Assembly (NCBI RefSeq): GCF_051401765.1
Contig: NW_027480596.1
Coordinates: 124,001 to 188,000, forward strand
DNA: 64,000 bases
Origin: Calliopsis andreniformis
Lineage: Eukaryota; Arthropoda; Insecta; Hymenoptera; Andrenidae
Direction of reading: 5' to 3'
A program made the position numbers and the translations under genes. Shown here in pieces: positions 52,371-63,613 of this stretch. Position 1 is the stretch's first letter. Each line of letters begins with the position of its first letter. Under the pieces are notes generated by a model that saw only the letters and a list, made by a program, of their open reading frames with translations, did not search any database and was not told where the DNA came from.

Positions 52371-53498
52371 ATTCTCAATCCCCAATACTCAATCCTCAAT
52401 CGTCAATCCTCAATCCCCAATCCTCAACCTTCAATCCTCAACCTCAATCCTCAATCCTCAATCCTCAATCCTCAATATTCAATCCTCAATACTCAATCTT
52501 CAGTCCTCAATCCTCAATCCTCAATCCTCATCCTCAATTCTCAATTCTGAATCCTTAATCCTCTATCCTCAATCTTCAATCCTTAATAATCAATCCCCAA
52601 TCATAGATCCTCAATCCCCAATCTTCAATCCTTAATCCTCAACCCTCAATCCTCATTTCTCAAACCTCAATCCTCAACCCTCAGTCCTCATACTCAATTC
52701 TCAATTCTCAGTCCTCAATCCTCAATCCACAATCTTCAATCCTCAATAATCAATCTCCAATCCTAGATCCTCAATCCCCAATCTTCAATCCTTAATCCTC
52801 AATTTTCAATACTCAATCCCCAGTCCTCAATCTTCAATCCTCAATGATCAATCCTCAATCCTCAATCCTCAGTCCTCAATCTTCAACCCTTAATCCTCAA
52901 TCCTCAGTCATAAATCCTCAATCTTCAATACTCAATCGTCAATCCTCATTCCTCAATCCTCAATCCTCAATCCACAATCCTCAATATTCAATCCTCAATA
53001 CTCAACCTTCAATCCTCAATCCTCTGTCCTCAGTCCTCAATCCTCAATCCTCAGTCATAAATCCTCAATCTTCAATACTCAATCGTCAATCCTCAGTCCT
53101 CAATCCTCAATCCTCAATTCTCTTTCCTCAAACCTCAATCCTCAAACCTCAGTCCACATCCTCAATTCTCAATTCTCAATCCTCAATACTCAATCCTCAA
53201 TCTTCAATGCCCAATAATCAATCTCCAATCCTAGATCCTCAATCCACAATCCTCAATCCTTAATCCTCAATCTTCAATCCTCAATCGCCAGTCCTCAGTC
53301 GTCAATCCTCTATGCTCAATCCTCAATCCTCAGCCTCAGTACTCAATCCTCAATCCTCAATCCTCAAACCTCAATCCTCAACCGTCAGCCCTCGTCCTCA
53401 ATCCTCAACCCTCAATCCTCAATCCTCAATTCTCAATCTTCAATCCTCAATAATCAATCTCCAATCCTAGACCATCAATCCCCAATCTTCAATCCTTA
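52371..53498. repeat. 1,128-bp tandem duplication, copy 2
   Basis: Partner of 51,243-52,370. The copies part at TTCTCAATC, followed by CCCAATAC at the start of copy 2 and by GTCAATC at the end of copy 2 (about 53,507). The left part of the unit is shared with 51.2 kb and its right part resembles 5.85-6.47 kb, so the unit is itself a joined pair of older segments. Confidence 0.92.
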
Positions 53499-55499
53499 AT
53501 TCTCAATCGTCAATCTTCAATCCTCAATACTCAGTCTTCAATCCTCAATCCTCAATCCTCAATCCTCAATCCTCATTCCTCAATCCTCAATACCCAATCC
53601 TCAATCTTCAATCCTAAATACTCAATCTTCAATCCTCAATCCCCAGTCATCAATCTTCAATCCTCAATGCTCAATCCTCAATCCTCAATCCTCAGTCCTC
53701 AATCCACAATCCTCAATCCTCAAACCTCAATCCTCAACCGTCAGTCCTCGTCCTCAATCCTCAAACCTCAATCCTCAATCCTCAATATTCAATCATCAAT
53801 ACTCAGTCTTCAATCCTCATTGCTCTATCCTCAATCCTCAATCCTCAATCCTCAAAATTCAAGACACAACCCTCAGCCATCAATCCTCAATACTCAACCA
53901 TCAATCCTCAATTCTCAATACTCAATAGAATATTCTGAATACTCATGGTTCAATACTCAATCCACAATATTCAATAATCAAATCTCAATCCTCAATCTTC
54001 AATCCTCAATACTCAATTTCAATCCTCAATCCTCAATTCTCAATCCCCAATACTCAATCCTCAATAGTCAATCCTCAATCCCCAATCCTCAATCTTCAAT
54101 CCTCAACCTCAATCTTCAATACTCAATCCTCAATCCTCAATCCTCAATCCTCAATCCTCAAACCTCAATCCTCAACCCTCAGTCCTCATCCTCAATTCTC
54201 AATTCTCAGTCCTCAATCCTCAATCCTCAATCTTCAATCCTCAATAATCAATCTCCAATCCTAGATCCTCAATCCCCAATCTTCAATCCTTAATACTCAA
54301 TCTTCAATCCTCAATCCCCAGTCATCAATCTTCAATCCTCAATGCTCAATCCTCAATCCTCAATCCTCAGTCCTCAAACCACAATCCTCAATCCTCAAAC
54401 CTCAATCTTCAGCCGTCAGTCCTCGTCCTCAATCCTCAAACCTCAACCCTCAATCCTCAATATTCAATCATCAATACTCAATCTTCAATCCTCAATGCTC
54501 TATCCTCAATCCTCAATCCTCAATCCTCAATATTCAAGACACAACCTTCAGCCATCAATCCTCAATACTCAACCATCAATCCTCAATTCTCAATACTCAA
54601 TACAATATTCTGAATACTCATGGTTCAATACTCAATCCACAATATTCAATAATCAAGTCTCAATCCTCAATCTCCAATCCTCAATACTCAATTTCAATCC
54701 TCAATCCTCAATTCTCAATCCCCAATACTCAATCCTCAATCCCCAATCCTCAATCTTCAATCCTCAACCTCGATCCTCAATCCTCAATCCTCAATCCTCA
54801 ATATTCAATCCTCAATACTCAATCTTCAATCCTCAATCCTCAATCTTCAATCCTCAATCCTCAATCTTCAATCCTCAATCCTCAATCTTCAATCCTCAAT
54901 CCTCAATCCTCAATCCTGAATCCACAATCCTCAATCTTCAATCCTTTATCCTCAATCCTCAATCCTCAATCCTCAATCCTCAATCCTCAATCCTCAATAC
55001 TCAATCTTCAATCCCCAATCCTCAATCCTCAATCCTCAATCCTCAATCCACAATCCTCAATCTTCAATCCTCAATCCTTCAATCCTCAATCCTCAATCCT
55101 CAATCTTCAATCCTCAATCCCCAGTCATCAATCTTCAATCCTCAATGCTCAATCCTCAATCCTCAATCCTCAGTCCTCAATCCACAATCCTCAATCCTCA
55201 AACCTCATCTTCAACCGTCAGTCCTCGTCCTCAATCCTCAAACCTCAATCCTCAATCCTCAATATTCAATCATCAATACTCAATCTTCAATCCTCAATGC
55301 TCTATCCTCAATCCTCAATCCTCAATCCTCAATATTCAAGACACAACCCTAAGCCATCAATCCTCAATACTCAACCATCAATCCTCAATTCTCAATACTC
55401 AATACAATATTCTGAATACTCATGGTTCAATACTCAATCCACAATATTCAATAATCAAGTCTCAATCCTCAATCTTCAATCCTCAATACTCAATTTCAA

Positions 55500-56800
55500 T
55501 CCTCAATCCTCAATTCTCAATCCCCAATACTCAATCCTCAATCGTCAATCCTCAATCCCCAATCCTCAATCTTCAATCCTCAGCCTCAATCCTCAATCCT
55601 CAATCCTCAATCCTCAATCTTCAATCCTCAATACTCAATCTTCAATCCTCAATCCTCAATCCTCAATTCTCAATCCTCAATCCTCAATCCTCAATCCTCA
55701 ATCCTCAATCCTCAATACTCAAACTGCAATCCTCAATCCTCAATCCTCAATCCTCAATCCTCATTCTTCAATCCTCAATACCCAATCCTCAATCTTCAAT
55801 CCTCAATCCTCAATCCTCAATTCTCAATCCTCAATCCTCAATCCTCAGACCTCAAACATCAATATTCAACCCTCAGTCCTCGTCCTCTATCCACAACCTT
55901 CAATCCTCAATCCTCTATCTTCAATCATCAATATTCAATCTTCAATCCTCAATCCTCAATCCTCAATCCTCAATCCTCAATCCTCAATCCTCATTCCTCA
56001 ATCCTCAATACTCAATCCTCAATTCTCAGTCCTCAAACCTCAGTCCTGAATCCACAATCCTCAATCTTCAATCCTCAATCATCAGTCCTCAATTCTCAAT
56101 CCTCAATCCTCAGTCCTCATTCCTCAAACCTCAATCCTCAACCCTCAGTCCTCATCCTCAATTCTCAATTCTCAATCCTCAATCCTCAACACTCAATCTT
56201 CAATCCTCAATAATCAATCTCCAATCCTAGATCCTCAATCCCCAATCTTCAATCCTTAATACTCAATCTTCAACCCTCAATCCCCAGTCATCAATCTTCA
56301 ATCCTCAATCCTCAATCCTCAATCCTCAATCCTCAATCTTCAATCCTCAATCCTCAATCCTCAATCCTCAATCCTCAATCCTCAATCCTCAATCCTCAAT
56401 TTCCAATCCTCAATAATCAATCTCCAATCCTAGATCCTCAATCCCCAATCTTCAATCCTTAATCCTCAATCCTCAATCCTCAATCCTCAATCCTCAATCC
56501 TCAATATTCAATCCTCAATACTCGATCCTCAATCCTCAATCCTCAATCCTCAACCAACAATCCTCAATCTTCAATACTCAATCCTCAATTCTCAATCCTC
56601 AATCCTCAATACTCAACCATCAATCCTCAATTCTCAATCTTGAATCCTCGATCCTCAATCCTCAATCCTCAATCCTCAATCCTCAGGCATCAATACCCAA
56701 TCTTCAATACTCAATCCTCAATCCTCAATCCACAATCCTCAATCCTCAACACTCAATCCCCATTCCTCAAACCTCAATCCTCAATCCTCAGTCCTCATAC
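55500..56800. repeat. 1.3-kb dispersed duplication, copy 1
   Basis: Aligns with 61,460-62,760 at offset 5,960 (TTCTCAATCCCC at 55,513 and 61,473). Differences include CAATCGTCAATCC against CAATCGTGAATCC, CAATTCTC against CAAGTCTC, and CTTGAATCCTCG against CTTGCATCCTCG near 56,640/62,594. The left half of this copy also matches 7.7-8.35 and 10.8-11.4 kb. Confidence 0.87.
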
Positions 56801-57789
56801 TCAATTCTCAATTGTCAATCCTCAATCCTCAATCCTCAATCTTCAATCCTCAATAATCAGTCTCCAATCCTAGATCCTCAATCCCCAATCTTTAATCCTT
56901 AATCCTCAATCTTCAATCCTCAATCCCCAGTCCTCAATCTTCACTCCCCAATCTTCAATCCTTCATCCTCAATCCTCAATCCTCAATCCTCATTCCTCAA
57001 TCCTCAATATTCAATCCTCAATACTCGATCCTCAATCCTCAATCCTCAATCCTCAACCATCAATCCTCAATCTTCAATACCCAATCCTCAATTCTCAATC
57101 CTCAATCCTCAATACTCAGCAATGAATCCTCAATTCTCAATCTTCAATCCTCGATCCTCAATCCTCAATCCTCAATCCTCAATCCTCAGGCATCAATACT
57201 CAATCTTCAATACTCAATCGTCAATCCTCATTCCTCAATCCTCAATGCTCAATCCGCAATCCTCAATATTCAATCCTCAATACTCAACCTTCAATCCTCA
57301 ATCCTCAATCCTCAATCCTCAATCCTCAACCTTCAATCCTCAATACTCAATCTCCAATCCCCAATCCTCAATTCTCAATCCTCAATCCTCAATGTTCAAT
57401 CCTCAATACTCAATCTTCAATCCGCAATCCTCAATCCTCAATCCTCAATCCTCATTCTTCAATCCTCAATACCCAATCCTGAATCTTCAATCCTCAATCC
57501 TCAACTCTCAATCCTCAATCCTCAATCCTCAGACCTCACACATCAATACTCAACCCTCAGTCCTCGTCCTCAATCCACAAACATCAATCCTCAATCCTCA
57601 ATCATCAATCATCAATATTCAATCTTCAGTCCTCAATCCTCAATCCTCAATCCCCAATCCTCAATCCTCAATATTCAATCCGCAATACACAATCTTCAAT
57701 CTTCAATCCTCAATCCTCAATCCTCAGTCCTCAATCCTCAATCCTCAATCCATAATTCTCAGTCCTCAAACATCAATCCTGAATCCACA

Positions 57790-58130
57790 ATCCTGAATCC
57801 TCAACCTTCAGACCTCAGTCCTCAACAATCATTCGTCAGTTCTCAATCCTCAATAGAATATCGTCAATTCACACCTTTCAATACTCAATACTCAGTCTGC
57901 AATCTTAAAATCTCTATCCACAAACTTCAATTCTCATCACTCAACCCTCAGCACTCAGTCCCCCATCCTCAATCTTCAATCCTCAATCCTCATTCCTCAA
58001 TTCTCAATCCTCAATCCTCAGTCCTCAGACCTCAAACCTCAATCCTCAATAATCGATTACCAATCCTAGACCCTCAATCCTCAACCCTCAATCCCCAATC
58101 CTCAATATTCAACACACAACCCTCAGCCAA
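57790..58130. repeat. Most divergent island of the array
   Basis: The heptamer pattern is weakest here. Words seen nowhere else in the window include CAACAATCATTCGTCAG, TCACACCTTTCAATAC, GCAATCTTAAAATCTC, CAATTCTCATCACTC and CAGTCCCCCATCC. It holds a third landmark form, TAGAATATCGTCAATTC, starting at 57,854. The sequence still follows a loose CTCAATC rhythm, so it is decayed satellite. I see no sign of an inserted element: no terminal repeats, poly-A tract or ORF. What follows is a landmark intermediate between the two main types. Confidence 0.8.
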
Positions 58131-58160
58131 CAATCCTCAATACTCAACCATCAATCCTCA

Positions 58161-58240
58161 ATTCTCAATACTCAATAGAATATCCTGAATTCGCATGGTT
58201 CGATACTCAATCCACAATATTCAATAATCAAATCTCAATC
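58161..58240. repeat. Intermediate type-1/type-2 landmark
   Basis: Reads TAGAATATCCTGAATTC from 58,176 as in type 1, then GCATGGTTC and GATACTC, then CCACAATATTCAATAATC as in type 2. Type 1 has CAGTATTCGATACTC in the middle and type 2 has CATGGTTCAATACTC, so GGTTCGATACTC combines features of both. It is either a surviving ancestral form or a gene-conversion hybrid. The upstream context (CAACACACAACCCTCAGCC) is type-2-like. Confidence 0.85.
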
Positions 58241-58499
58241 CTCAATCTTCAATCCTCAATACTCAATTTCAATCCTCAACCCTCAATCTTCAATCCTCAA
58301 TCCTCAATTGTCAATCCTCAATCCTCAATCCTCAACCTTCATTCCTCAATACTCAAGCTTCAATCCTCAATCCTCAATCCTCAATCCTCAATCTTCAATG
58401 CTCAATCCTCATTCCTCAATACACAATCTGCAATCCTCAATCCTCAATCCTCAATCCTCAATGCTCATTCTTCAATCCTCAATACCCAATCCTCAATCT

Positions 58500-59785
58500 T
58501 CAATCCTCAACCATCAATCCTCAATTCTCAATCCTCAATCCTCACCCCTCAGACCTCAAACATGAATATTCAACCATCAGTTCTCGTCCTCAATCCACAA
58601 CCCTCAATCCTCAATCCTCAATCTTCAATCATCAATATTCAATCTTCAATCCTCAATCCTCAATCCTCAATCCTCAATCCTCAATCCTCAATCTTCAATC
58701 CTCAATCCACAATCCTTAATCCTCAATCCTCTATCCTCAGTTCTGAATCCTGAATCCTCAATCCTCAATTTCCAATCCTCAATAATCAATCTCCAGTCCT
58801 AGATCCTCAATCCCCAATCTCCAATACTTAATTCTCAATCCTCAATCCTCATCCCTCAATCCTCATTCCTCAAACCTCAATCCTCAACCCTCAGTCCTCA
58901 TACACAATTCTCAATTCTCAGTCCTCAATCCTCAATCCTCAATCCACAATCCTCAATCCACAATCCTCAATCCTCAGGCATCAATACTCAATCTTCAATA
59001 CTCAATCCTCAATCCTTAATCCTCAATTCTCAATCCTCAACACTCAATCCTCATTCCTCAAACCTCAATCCCCAACCCTCAGTCCTCATCCTCAATTCTC
59101 AATTCTCAATCCTCAATCCTCAATCCTCAATCTTCAACCCTCAATAATCAATCTCCAATCCTAGATCCTCAATCCCCAATCTTCAATCCTTAATCCTCAA
59201 TCCTCAGTCATAAATCCTCAATCCTCAATACTCAATCGTCAATCCTCAGTCCTCAATACTCAATCGTCAATCCACAATCCTCAATATTCAATCCTCAATA
59301 CTCAACCTTCAATCCTCAATCCTCAATCGTCAATCTTCAATCCTCAATACTCAGTCTTCAATCCTCAATCCTCAATCCTCAATTCTCAATCCTCATTCTT
59401 CATTCCCCAAACCTCAATCCTCATTCCTCAAACCTCAATCCTCAACCCTCGGTCCTCATACTCAATTCTCAATTCTCAGTCCTCAATCCTCAATCCTCAA
59501 TCTTCAATCCTCAATGCTCAATCCTCAATCCTCAGTCCTCAGTCCTCAATCCTCAATCCTCAATCCTCCAGCCTCAATCCTCAACCGTCAGTCCTCATCC
59601 TCCATCCTCATTCCTAAATCCTCAATCCTCAATCTTCAATCCCCAATACTCAATCTTCAATCCTCTATCCACAATCCTCAATCCACAATCCTCAATCCTC
59701 AGGCATCAATACTCAATCTTCAATACTCAATCCTCAATCCTCAATCCTCAATCCTCAATCCTCAATCCTCAACCCTCAATCCTCA
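58500..59785. repeat. 1.29-kb dispersed duplication, copy 2
   Basis: Partner of 46,230-47,515. Its right part, from about 58,905, is copied again at 62,748-63,613 with offset 3,843 (CAGGCATC at 58,975 and 62,818). Both of those share CAACACTCAATCC and CTTCAACCCTCAATAATC, variants not seen at 46-47 kb, so they are the more closely related pair. Confidence 0.88.
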
Positions 59786-61459
59786 ATCCTCAATCCTCAA
59801 TACTCAATCTGCAATCCTCAATCCTCAATCCTCAATCCTCAATCCTCATTCTTCAATCCTCAATACTCAACCTTCAATCCTCAATCCTCAATCGACAATC
59901 TTCAATCCTCAATACTCAGTCTTCAATCCTCAATCCTCAATCCCCAATCCTCAATCCTCATTCCTCATTCCCCAAACCTCAATCCTCATTCCTCAAACCT
60001 CAATCCTCAACCCACAGTCCTCATACTCAATTCTCAATTCTCAATCCTCAATCCTCAATCCTCAGTCCTCAATCCTCAATCCTCAATCCACAATCCTCAA
60101 TCCTCAATCCTCAATCCTCAATACTCAATCTGCAATCCTCAATCCTCAATCCTCAATCCTCAATCCTCATTCTTCAATCCTCAATACCCAATCCTCAATC
60201 TTCAATCCTCAATCCTCAATCCTCAATCCTCAATCCTCAAACCTCAATCCTCAACCCTCAGTCATCATCCTCAATTCTCAATTCTCAATCCTCAATCCTC
60301 AATCCTCAATCTTCAATCCTCAATAATCAATCTCCAATCCTAGATCCTCATTCCCCAATCTTCAATCCTTAATACTCAATCTTCAATCCTCAATCCCCAG
60401 TCATCAATCTTCGATCCTCAATGCTCAATCCTGAATCCTCAATCCTCAGTCCTCAAACCACAATCCTCAATCCTCAAACCTCAATCTTCAGCCGTCAGTC
60501 CTCGTCCTCAATCCTCAAACCTCAACCCTCAATCCTCAATATTCAATCATCAATACTCAATCTTCAATCCTCAAAGCCCTATCCTCAATCCTCAATCCTC
60601 AATCCTCAATTCTCAATCCTCAATCCTCAACCCTCAGCCCTCATCCTCCATTCTCAATCCTCAATCCTCAATCCTCAATCTTCAATCCTCAATTCTCAAT
60701 CTTCAATCCTCGATCCTCAATCATCAATCCTCAATCCTCAATCCTCAGGCATCAATACTCAATCTTCAATGCTCAATCCTCAATCCTCAATCCTCAATCC
60801 TCAATCCTCATTCCCCAACCCTCAATCCTCATTCCTCAAACCTCAATCCTCAACCCTCAGTCCTCATACTCAATTCTCAATTCTCAATCCTCAATCCTCA
60901 ATCCTCAATCTTCAATCCTCAATAATCAATCTCCAATCCTCAATCCTCAATCCTCGATCCTCAGTCCTCAGGCATCAATACTCAATCTTCAATACTCAAA
61001 CCTCAATCCTCAATCCTCAATCCTCAACCCTCAAACCTCAATCCTCAACCCTCAGTCCTCATCCTCAATTCTCAATCCTCAATCCTCAATCCTCAACCTT
61101 CAATCCTCAATAATCAATCTCCAATCCTAGATCCTCAATCCCCAATCTTCAATCCTTAATACTCAATCCTCAATCCCCAATTCTCAATCCTCAATCCTCA
61201 ATCCTCAGACCTCAAACATCAATATTCAACCCTCAGTCCTCGTCCTCTATCCACAACCATCAATCCTCAATCCTCAACCTTCAATCATCAATATTCAATC
61301 TTCAATCCTCAATCCTCAATCCTCAATCCTGAATCCACAATCCTCAATCTTCAATCCCCAATCCTCAATCCTCAATCCTCAATCCTCAATCCTCAATCCT
61401 CAATACTCAATCTTCAATCCCCAATACTCAATCCTCAATCCTCAATCCTCAATCCACAA

Positions 61460-62760
61460 TCCTCAATCCTCAATTCTCAATCCCCAATACTCAATCCTCA
61501 ATCGTGAATCCTCAATCCCCAATCCTCAATCTTCAATCCTCAGCCTCAATCCTCAATCCTCAATCCTCAATCCTCAATCTTCAATCCTCAATACTCAATC
61601 TTCAATCCTCAATCCTCAATCCTCAAGTCTCAATCCTCAATCCTCAATCCTCAATCCTCAATCCTCAATCCTCAATACTCAAACTGCAATCCTCAATCCT
61701 CAATCCTCAATCCTCAATCCTCATTCTTCAATCCTCAATACCCAATCCTCAATCTTCAATCCTCAATCCTCAATCCTCAATTCTCAATCCTCAATCCTCA
61801 ATCCTCAGACCTCAAACATCAATATTCAACCCTCAGTCCTCGTCCTCTATCCACAACCTTCAATCCTCAATCCTCTATCTTCAATCATCAATATTCAATC
61901 TTCAATCCTCAATCCTCAATCCTCAATCCTCAATCCTCAATCCTCAATCCTCATTCCTCAATCCTCAATACTCAATCCTCAATTCTCAGTCCTCAAACCT
62001 CAGTCCTGAATCCACAATCCTCAATCTTCAATCCTCAATCATCAGTCCTCAATTCTCAATCCTCAATCCTCAGTCCTCATTCCTCAAACCTCAATCCTCA
62101 ACCCTCAGTCCTCATCCTCAATTCTCAATTCTCAATCCTCAATCCTCAATACTCAATCTTCAATCCTCAATAATCAATCTCCAATCCTAGATCCTCAATC
62201 CCCAATCTTCAATCCTTAATACTCAATCTTCAATCCTCAATCCCCAGTCATCAATCTTCAATCCTCAATCCTCAATCCTCAATCCTCAATCCTCAATCTT
62301 CAATCCTCAATCCTCAATCCTCAATCCTCAATCCTCAATCCTCAATCCTCAATTTCCAATCCTCAATAATCAATCTCCAATCCTAGATCCTCAATCCCCA
62401 ATCTTCAATCCTTAATCCTCAATCCTCAATCCTCAATCCTCAATCCTCAATCCTCAATATTCAATCCTCAATACTCGATCCTCAATCCTCAATCCTCAAT
62501 CCTCAACCAACAATCCTCAATCTTCAATACTCAATCCTCAATTCTCAATCCTCAATCCTCAATACTCAACCATCAATCCTCAATTCTCAATCTTGCATCC
62601 TCGATCCTCAATCCTCAATCCTCAATCCTCAATCCTCAGGCATCAATACCCAATCTTCAATACTCAATCCTCAATCCTCAATCCACAATCCTCAATCCTC
62701 AACACTCAATCCCCATTCCTCAAACCTCAATCCTCAATCCTCAGTCCTCATACTCAATTC
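61460..62760. repeat. 1.3-kb dispersed duplication, copy 2
   Basis: Partner of 55,500-56,800. It ends at about 62,760, where CATACTCAATTCTCAGTCC replaces CATACTCAATTCTCAATTG of the partner and another duplicated segment begins. Confidence 0.87.
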
Positions 62761-63613
62761 TCAGTCCTCAATCCTCAATCCTCAATCCACAATCCTCAAT
62801 CCACAATCCTCAATCCTCAGGCATCAATACTCAATCTTCAATACTCAATCCTCAATCCTTAATCCTCAATTCTCAATCCTCAACACTCAATCCTCATTCC
62901 TCAAACCTCAATCCCCAACCCTCAGTCCTCATCCTCAATTCTTAATTCTCAATCCTCAATCCTCAATCCTCAATCTTCAACCCTCAATAATCAATCTCCA
63001 ATCCTAGATCCTCAATCCCCAATCTTCAATCCTTAATCCTCAATCCTCAGTCATAAATCCTCAATCCTCAATACTCAATCGTCAATCCTCAGTCCTCAAT
63101 ACTCAATCGTCAATCCACAATCCTCAATATTCAATCCTCAATACTCAACCTTCAATCCTCAATCCTCAATCGTCAATCTTCAATCCTCAATACTCAGTCT
63201 TCAATCCTCAATCCTCAATCCTCAATTCTCAATCCTCATTCTTCATTCCCCAAACCTCAATCCTCATTCCTCAAACCTCAATCCTCAACCCTCGGTCCTC
63301 ATACTCAATTCTCAATTCTCAGTCCTCAATCCTCAATCCTCAATCTTCAATCCTCAATGCTCAATCCTCAATCCTCAGTCCTCAGTCCTCAATCCTCAAT
63401 CCTCAATCCTCCAGCCTCAATCCTCAACCGTCAGTCCTCATCCTCCATCCTCATTCCTAAATCCTCAATCCTCAATCTTCAATCCCCAATACTCAATCTT
63501 CAATCCTCTATCCACAATCCTCAATCCACAATCCTCAATCCTCAGGCATCAATACTCAATCTTCAATACTCAATACTCAATCCTCAATCCTCAATCCTCA
63601 ATCCTCAATCCTC
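62748..63613. repeat. 866-bp dispersed copy of 58.9-59.8 kb
   Basis: Aligns with 58,905-59,770 at offset 3,843. One visible difference is CAATTCTTAATTC near 62,937 against CAATTCTCAATTC. Its left junction, at CAATTCTCAGTCC near 62,755, abuts a segment copied from 55.5-56.8 kb, so the two duplicated segments meet here. Confidence 0.85.

Noticed and set aside
57790..58130. Unique gene or transposon fragment in the divergent island
   Set aside because: The CTCAATC rhythm persists throughout, there is no long ORF on either strand, no terminal repeats and no poly-A. Decayed satellite explains it.
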